From the NCBI RefSeq assembly GCF_051659545.1, contig NZ_JBOFOR010000056.1, positions 1-8,063 on the forward strand: a stretch of 8,063 bases of DNA, read 5' to 3'. The notes beneath the pieces were generated by a model that searched no databases, was not told where the DNA came from, and was given only the letters and a program-made list of their open reading frames with translations. Position numbers and translations under genes: made by a program. The stretch is from JBOFOR01 sp051659545 (GTDB lineage: Bacteria; Bacillota; Clostridia; Peptostreptococcales; Peptostreptococcaceae). Position 1 is the first letter of the stretch. The number at the start of each line of letters is the position of its first letter. Shown here one piece after another: positions 5,356 through 8,063 of this stretch.

Positions 5356-6180
5356 ATGAAGAAGCCAAATTATGAAGATTTTATAATGAAAAGAGCAATG
5401 GACATATTTGCAGAAGAAGGTCTTAAGTTCTTTGGAATAGATAAAAAAGTAAAAGAGAATGGTCCAACGGAATTGGTTGTTTTAGAAAGTAAGAATATGT
5501 ATATGGATTATACATTCTTAATGGAAGATGATAGCTATATACATTTTGAGTTTCAGACAACTGACAAGGGACTAGATGATCTAATGAGGTTTAGAACTTA
5601 TGAAGCCTTACTTAATCATCAAACTAAAAAGGAAGTTATCACATATGTTGTTTATTCTGGTGATATCAAAAATCCAATTAGTGAATATAATTGTGGTATA
5701 AACACTTATAAAGTAAATGCTATATCTATGGTTAATGAAGATGGAGATAAAGTATTTGATGAAATAATAGAGAAGCTATCTAGCGGGAATGATATAGATA
5801 TTAAAGATATAATAAAGCTTACATTTACACCAGTTATGGGTGGTAAAATGAATAAGAGTGAAAAGATATTAAAGGCTATAAAGTTAAGTAAAGAAATAAC
5901 AAGTCCATATAAAAGGGATATGGAATCTATTTTATATGCTTTTGCTAATAAATTTTTAAGTGGTAAAGATTTAGAAAAAGTAAAGGAGGAGTTAAGAGTG
6001 ACTGAAATAGGAAAGAGCCTTATTGAAGAAGGTAAAGAAGAAGGAATAAATGAAGGTAAGAAAGATAAAGCTATAGAAATAGCTAAGAAGGCTATTTTAA
6101 AAGGAATGGATAATGATACGATAAAAGATCTTACTGATTTATCTATTGATGAAATTGAAGCAATAAGACACGTAATATAG
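5356..6180 (+). CDS. Rpn-family PD-(D/E)XK nuclease (first copy)
   Basis: 274 residues. ATG 5356 follows AAGGCGGTG (5342-5350, 5 bases). Residues about 5-125 form a PD-(D/E)XK-type core. Asp51 in MDYTFL and the E-x-Q pair Glu65/Gln67 in IHFEFQ fit the D...ExQ pattern of Rpn (recombination-promoting nuclease / putative transposase) proteins, where Gln replaces the usual Lys. MRFRTYEALL follows as in the family. Residues about 215-274 are a charged tail rich in EEGKEEG-like repeats, ending in a small helical segment (DLTDLSIDEIEAIR). Rpn proteins are DNA nucleases, and several have been tied to phage defence by toxicity. An internal start for the tail is described separately. The gene is followed by a related 52-codon ORF and a terminator, so the two likely share one transcript. 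Confidence 0.82.
   Translation: MKKPNYEDFIMKRAMDIFAEEGLKFFGIDKKVKENGPTELVVLESKNMYMDYTFLMEDDSYIHFEFQTTDKGLDDLMRFRTYEALLNHQTKKEVITYVVYSGDIKNPISEYNCGINTYKVNAISMVNEDGDKVFDEIIEKLSSGNDIDIKDIIKLTFTPVMGGKMNKSEKILKAIKLSKEITSPYKRDMESILYAFANKFLSGKDLEKVKEELRVTEIGKSLIEEGKEEGINEGKKDKAIEIAKKAILKGMDNDTIKDLTDLSIDEIEAIRHVI
5983..5989 (+). promoter_or_regulatory. Internal Shine-Dalgarno within the first rpn-like gene
   Basis: AAGGAGG is a full consensus ribosome binding site inside the coding region, 8 bases before an in-frame GTG (5998, codon 215). It encodes K-E-E, so it could be chance, but it sits near where the nuclease part gives way to the C-terminal tail, and a homologous free ORF (6199) starts at the equivalent residue. 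Confidence 0.6.
5998..6180 (+). CDS. Predicted internally started C-terminal product of the first Rpn (candidate antitoxin)
   Basis: An in-frame GTG at codon 215, preceded by AAGGAGG with an 8-base spacer, would produce the last 60 residues of the Rpn protein alone, beginning TEIGKSLIEEGKEEG after the initiator. In E. coli RpnA, a small C-terminal protein made from within the gene binds the full-length nuclease and blocks it. The same arrangement is predicted here. Support comes from the quality of the ribosome binding site, from its location, and from the separate ORF at 6199-6357, which starts at the homologous position (NEIGKILIEEAKREK). The product has no visible catalytic residues and is helical and strongly charged. 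Expression and antitoxin action are inferred. Confidence 0.55.
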   Translation: MTEIGKSLIEEGKEEGINEGKKDKAIEIAKKAILKGMDNDTIKDLTDLSIDEIEAIRHVI

Positions 6181-6198
6181 TTAAGATAGGTGTTAATA

Positions 6199-6357
6199 AT
6201 GAATGAGATAGGAAAGATCCTTATTGAAGAAGCGAAAAGAGAAAAAACTATAGAGATAGCTAGGAATTTATTAGAGGTCTTAACAATAGAGATGATAGCT
6301 AATAAGACTGGTCTGACTGTAGAAGAAGTAAAATCATTAGAAGATGAATCTAAATAA
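6199..6357 (+). CDS. Free-standing 52-residue homologue of the Rpn C-terminal tail (candidate antitoxin)
   Basis: ATG 6199 is preceded by TAGGTG (6187-6192) and the frame ends at TAA 6355-6357. The protein starts MNEIGKILIEEAKREK, has TIEIARNLL in the middle and IANKTGLTVEEVKSLED near the end. It aligns with the last 60 residues of the upstream Rpn (TEIGKSLIEEG..., KAIEIAKKAILKG, and the final helical pair), with a short gap in the EEG repeat and slight shortening after RNLLE. The first 36 bases are clearly related at DNA level to 5998-6033, so this is a partial tandem duplication or the surviving tail of a second rpn gene. It lies 18 bases after the rpn stop and just before a terminator, consistent with one operon. 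It may be a live antitoxin, or simply a decaying remnant. Confidence 0.6.
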   Translation: MNEIGKILIEEAKREKTIEIARNLLEVLTIEMIANKTGLTVEEVKSLEDESK

Positions 6358-6364
6358 ATTATAG

Positions 6365-6389
6365 ATAGAGGGCATTGCCCTCTATTTTT
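6365..6389 (+). terminator. Rho-independent terminator of the first rpn operon
   Basis: ATAGAGGGC (6365-6373), ATT loop, GCCCTCTAT (6377-6385), with the T-run to 6389. The 9-bp stem is perfect and lies 8 bases after the small ORF's stop. Confidence 0.88.
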
Positions 6390-6523
6390 ATGTATTTTTA
6401 TATATTCGACAAACTTTGAGAAATAAATTAAAATAGTTTATATAGAAAATAAAAAATAAATAGAGATTTCTAAGTATAATATGTTGGTATATCTTAGATT
6501 AAAGCTATTATTTTATTTTAAAA

Positions 6524-6556
6524 AGTCAAGTTTGAGCCGACAAACTTGACTATTTT
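6524..6556. terminator. 11-bp perfect hairpin in the intergenic region, possible bidirectional terminator
   Basis: The 338-base gap 6358-6695 contains the terminator at 6365, this hairpin and the promoter at 6600, and otherwise only A/T-rich sequence. The arms are AGTCAAGTTTG (6524-6534) and CAAACTTGACT (6541-6551), with loop AGCCGA. On the plus strand ATTTT follows; on the minus strand TTTTAAAAT follows. There is no minus-strand gene nearby to terminate. The loop bases AGCC could also pair with GGCT at 6557-6560, so a structured RNA element is an alternative. Confidence 0.45.
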
Positions 6557-6599
6557 GGCTTCAACTTATAATATAAAAATACATTAACAGAACTTTAGA

Positions 6600-6628
6600 T
6601 TGAAAATAAAAGCATAATTAGCTATATT
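6600..6628 (+). promoter_or_regulatory. Probable promoter of the second rpn operon
   Basis: TTGAAA (6600-6605), exact 17-base spacer, TATATT (6623-6628). Transcription would begin near 6636, about 60 bases ahead of ATG 6696. It is one of the better sigma-A matches in the window. Confidence 0.5.
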
Positions 6629-6695
6629 TAAATAAAACGATAATAAGCAATATAACAAATTTGATAAAATATATATAAACATAGGAAGTGATAAC

Positions 6696-7547
6696 ATGGA
6701 AAGATTACGACCTCTCAATGACTTCATATTTAAAAAGTTATTTGGGGAGCCAGAGAGCAAAGAGAACTTAAGAGCATTTCTTAACGCGCTTTTATACAAT
6801 AACATAGGAAACATAAGGGAAATTGAAATTATAAAAGATAAAGAACTTACAACAGATGAAATAATTAATAAAACAGGAATAATAGATGTACTGGCTAAAA
6901 TAGAAGATGGAACACGTATAAATATTGAAGTTCAATTGACAGATCAAAAAAATATGGATAAAAGAACATTATTTTATTGGTCAAGAATTTACAATAGAGG
7001 AATAATAAAAGGCGAAGATTATAGTAATTTAAATAAAGTAATAACTATAAACATACTAGATTTTAACTTTATAGATTTAGATAAATTCCATACAGAATTT
7101 ACTCTAAGAGAAAGTGAACACAATGATTACAAGCTAACTGATGTATTAGAAATTCACTTTATAGAAATGCCTAAATTCAAAAAGCTAAGTAACAAAGACC
7201 TAGAAAATGATAGACTTCAAAGATGGTTAATGTTTTTAAGAAATGATATTTCAGATAGTGAATTGGAGGAGCTTATAGATATGGATAATGATATAAAAAA
7301 GGCAGAAGAAAGATTAGAATATTTAAGCAGTGACCCTCAAACTATGGAGATATATTGGGAGAGAGAAAGAGCACTGTATGAGAGAGCTAATCTGATTAGC
7401 ACAGGTGAACATAATGAAAAAGTAAGCACAATACTACGCTCACATAAGTTAGGTTTTACAGTAGAGCAAATAGCTCAAATAGTTGAATTAAAAGAAGATC
7501 AAGTAATTGATATTCTATCAAAAAATAATTCAGTTCATAAAAACTAA
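6696..7547 (+). CDS. Rpn-family PD-(D/E)XK nuclease (second copy, PDDEXK_2 type)
   Basis: 283 residues. ATG 6696 follows AGGAAGTG (6683-6690, 5 bases). The N-terminus LRPLNDFIFKKLFGEPESKENLRAFLNALL is the classic opening of PDDEXK_2 / Rpn transposase-like nucleases. Catalytic-type residues are Asp64 in TGIIDVLAK and Glu78/Gln80 in INIEVQL, followed by the family's RTLFYWSRIYNRG (90-102). LSNKDLENDRLQRWLMFL near residue 164 and the coiled-coil-like DIKKAEERLEYLSSDPQ (199-215) are also typical. The C-terminus (LGFTVEQIAQIVELKEDQVIDIL) is a small helix-turn-helix-like module. It is a different subtype from the copy at 5356 and shares little sequence with it, so this is not a recent duplication. 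The downstream DUF2442 gene is 16 bases away and probably cotranscribed. Likely a toxic defence nuclease by family. Confidence 0.9.
   Translation: MERLRPLNDFIFKKLFGEPESKENLRAFLNALLYNNIGNIREIEIIKDKELTTDEIINKTGIIDVLAKIEDGTRINIEVQLTDQKNMDKRTLFYWSRIYNRGIIKGEDYSNLNKVITINILDFNFIDLDKFHTEFTLRESEHNDYKLTDVLEIHFIEMPKFKKLSNKDLENDRLQRWLMFLRNDISDSELEELIDMDNDIKKAEERLEYLSSDPQTMEIYWERERALYERANLISTGEHNEKVSTILRSHKLGFTVEQIAQIVELKEDQVIDILSKNNSVHKN
7281..7547 (+). CDS. Predicted internally started C-terminal product of the second Rpn (candidate antitoxin)
   Basis: In-frame ATG 7281 (codon 196) is preceded by GGAGGAG (7265-7271) with a 9-base spacer, so an 88-residue C-terminal protein beginning MDNDIKKAEERLEYL could be made. 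The start lies just past the nuclease core, at the beginning of the coiled-coil-like region. This parallels the internal start in the first rpn-like gene and the RpnA small-protein antitoxin known in E. coli. Because the Shine-Dalgarno encodes the common residues LEEL, coincidence is possible, so this is less certain than the first case. Confidence 0.42.
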   Translation: MDNDIKKAEERLEYLSSDPQTMEIYWERERALYERANLISTGEHNEKVSTILRSHKLGFTVEQIAQIVELKEDQVIDILSKNNSVHKN

Positions 7548-7563
7548 TATAATAGGTGAATAT

Positions 7564-7806
7564 ATGTATTTAGCTATAAAAGAAGTTAAACCTATAGAGA
7601 ATTACAAATTAATATTAACCTTTGAAAACAATGAAGTTAAAAAATTTGATATGAACCCATATTTAGATAAAGGTATTTTTCAAGAATTAAAAAATGAAAA
7701 TATATTTAATGCAGTTAAAGTTAGTTTTGATTCAATTAAGTGGCCTAATGAAGCAGACATTGATCCAGAAACATTATATGAAGATAGTGTTTCATATACA
7801 AGTTAG
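7564..7806 (+). CDS. DUF2442-domain protein
   Basis: 80 residues. The frame is open upstream to 7507, but ATG 7564 is preferred: it has TAGGTGAA (7553-7560) just upstream, and the shorter product is the normal DUF2442 size. The pattern is characteristic: VKPIENYKLILTFENNEVKKFDM, then a PYLDKGIFQELKN segment, and near the end IKWPNEADIDPETLYEDS. The molecular function is not established. DUF2442 genes often sit beside a DUF4160 gene in a presumed toxin-antitoxin pair. No DUF4160 is visible here, and the neighbour is an Rpn nuclease 16 bases upstream, which suggests cotranscription with it. Confidence 0.85.
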   Translation: MYLAIKEVKPIENYKLILTFENNEVKKFDMNPYLDKGIFQELKNENIFNAVKVSFDSIKWPNEADIDPETLYEDSVSYTS

Positions 7807-7846
7807 ATAAGGAGTTTAGGTAAATTAATTTATCTCAGCTCCTTAT
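7807..7846. terminator. 40-bp imperfect palindrome after the DUF2442 gene
   Basis: The symmetry centre lies between 7826 and 7827. Paired bases run from ATAAGGAG (7807-7814) to CTCCTTAT (7839-7846), with inner GGTAAATTAATTTATC, one mismatch and two G-T pairs. It begins right after the stop codon, as a terminator would, but no real T-run follows (TGTGTATATT). It may be a weak terminator, an mRNA-stabilising hairpin or a binding site. Confidence 0.5.
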
Positions 7847-7878
7847 TGTGTATATTAAAGAAAGGGGAGAAATACTAA

Positions 7879-8055
7879 ATGCAACATTTACAAGAAAAAA
7901 TATTAGAAAGAGCTAACCAACTTAAAGGGGTACCTGTGTTTTTTCCGAAATTTTTGATCAAACTACCTTTAATCTAAGTAATATCAACGGTTTTGTAACT
8001 AATACTTATGACACTATTTAATGACACAGGTGAATATATTGATATTACTAGGTAG
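7879..8055 (+). pseudogene. Short frameshifted gene fragment at the right edge
   Basis: ATG 7879 has a good ribosome binding site (AAAGGGGAGA, 7861-7870). The first frame gives MQHLQEKILERANQLKGVPVF and stops at 7977. A second frame then gives FDQTTFNLSNINGFVTNTYDT, and a third gives LFNDTGEYIDITR, stopping with TAG at 8053-8055. The three pieces follow each other without gaps and read like one protein broken by two single-base losses, near 7940-7960 and near 8014. The family is not recognised. Either this is a decayed gene, or the DNA sequence has errors here. A true 32-residue peptide is the third option. Confidence 0.35.
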
Positions 8056-8063
8056 TACTTACT

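Noticed and set aside
6404..6550. CGACAAACTT at 6405 and 6538 considered as stray iterons
   Set aside because: They share only CGACA with the iteron core and lack GGGAAC; the second is part of a hairpin loop and arm.
6584..6814. 76-codon minus-strand ORF across the start of the second rpn gene
   Set aside because: It overlaps the strongly conserved Rpn N-terminus and a good promoter on the plus strand, and has no family resemblance.
7982..7994. TATCAACGGTTT shared with 2863-2874, considered as an attachment-site repeat
   Set aside because: A 12-base match in an 8-kb window is expected by chance a few times, and the flanking bases do not match. No integrase is present.
1..8063. CRISPR array, tRNA or rRNA genes, insertion sequence with transposase
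   Set aside because: No spaced long repeats, cloverleaf or rRNA-like sequence, or transposase frame was found. The Rpn genes are often labelled putative transposase but have nuclease motifs and no terminal repeats.

Overview
The window is strongly AT-rich, with Gram-positive ribosome binding sites (AAGGAGG and GGAGG types) and protein families that are common in clostridia. It reads as a piece of a Clostridium-like plasmid. The main evidence is a Rep_3/RepB-type initiator gene directly downstream of a 131-bp array of six 22-bp iterons. No species can be named from the sequence alone.

Layout. 1-215 is the 3' end of a second, diverged rep-like gene. It is followed by a Fic-domain gene with a degenerate catalytic motif (253-993) and a start-codon stub of a type I restriction HsdR gene (1014 to about 1073). 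The stub breaks off where the replication region begins. The replication region (about 1075-2687) holds a hairpin, a G/C palindrome, a terminator, short AT-rich direct repeats, the alternating iterons, a promoter and the complete rep gene. After rep comes a 260-bp stretch dense in inverted repeats that ends in a strong terminator and may encode a small RNA. On the minus strand are a PBECR4-like nuclease gene (2950-3540) and a HigB toxin / HTH-ImmA/IrrE antitoxin pair (5100 to 3666, overlapping by 8 bases).

The right part, on the plus strand, holds two Rpn-family PD-(D/E)XK nuclease genes (5356-6180 and 6696-7547), a 52-codon ORF between them, a DUF2442 gene (7564-7806), and a frameshifted fragment at the edge. 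Both rpn-like genes contain an in-frame internal start codon behind a good Shine-Dalgarno sequence, close to the junction between the nuclease domain and the C-terminal tail. The 52-codon ORF is homologous to the tail of the first Rpn and begins at the same point as its internal start. In E. coli RpnA a small protein made from an internal start of the same gene acts as antitoxin to the nuclease. The arrangement here fits that scheme, with an additional free-standing antitoxin-like copy, and is the most interesting signal in the window.

Taken together, this looks like the replication region of a mosaic plasmid plus an accessory block of toxin, antitoxin and phage-defence type genes (Fic, HsdR remnant, PBECR4, HigBA, two Rpn, DUF2442), probably serving plasmid maintenance or defence. 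The functional links between them are inference.
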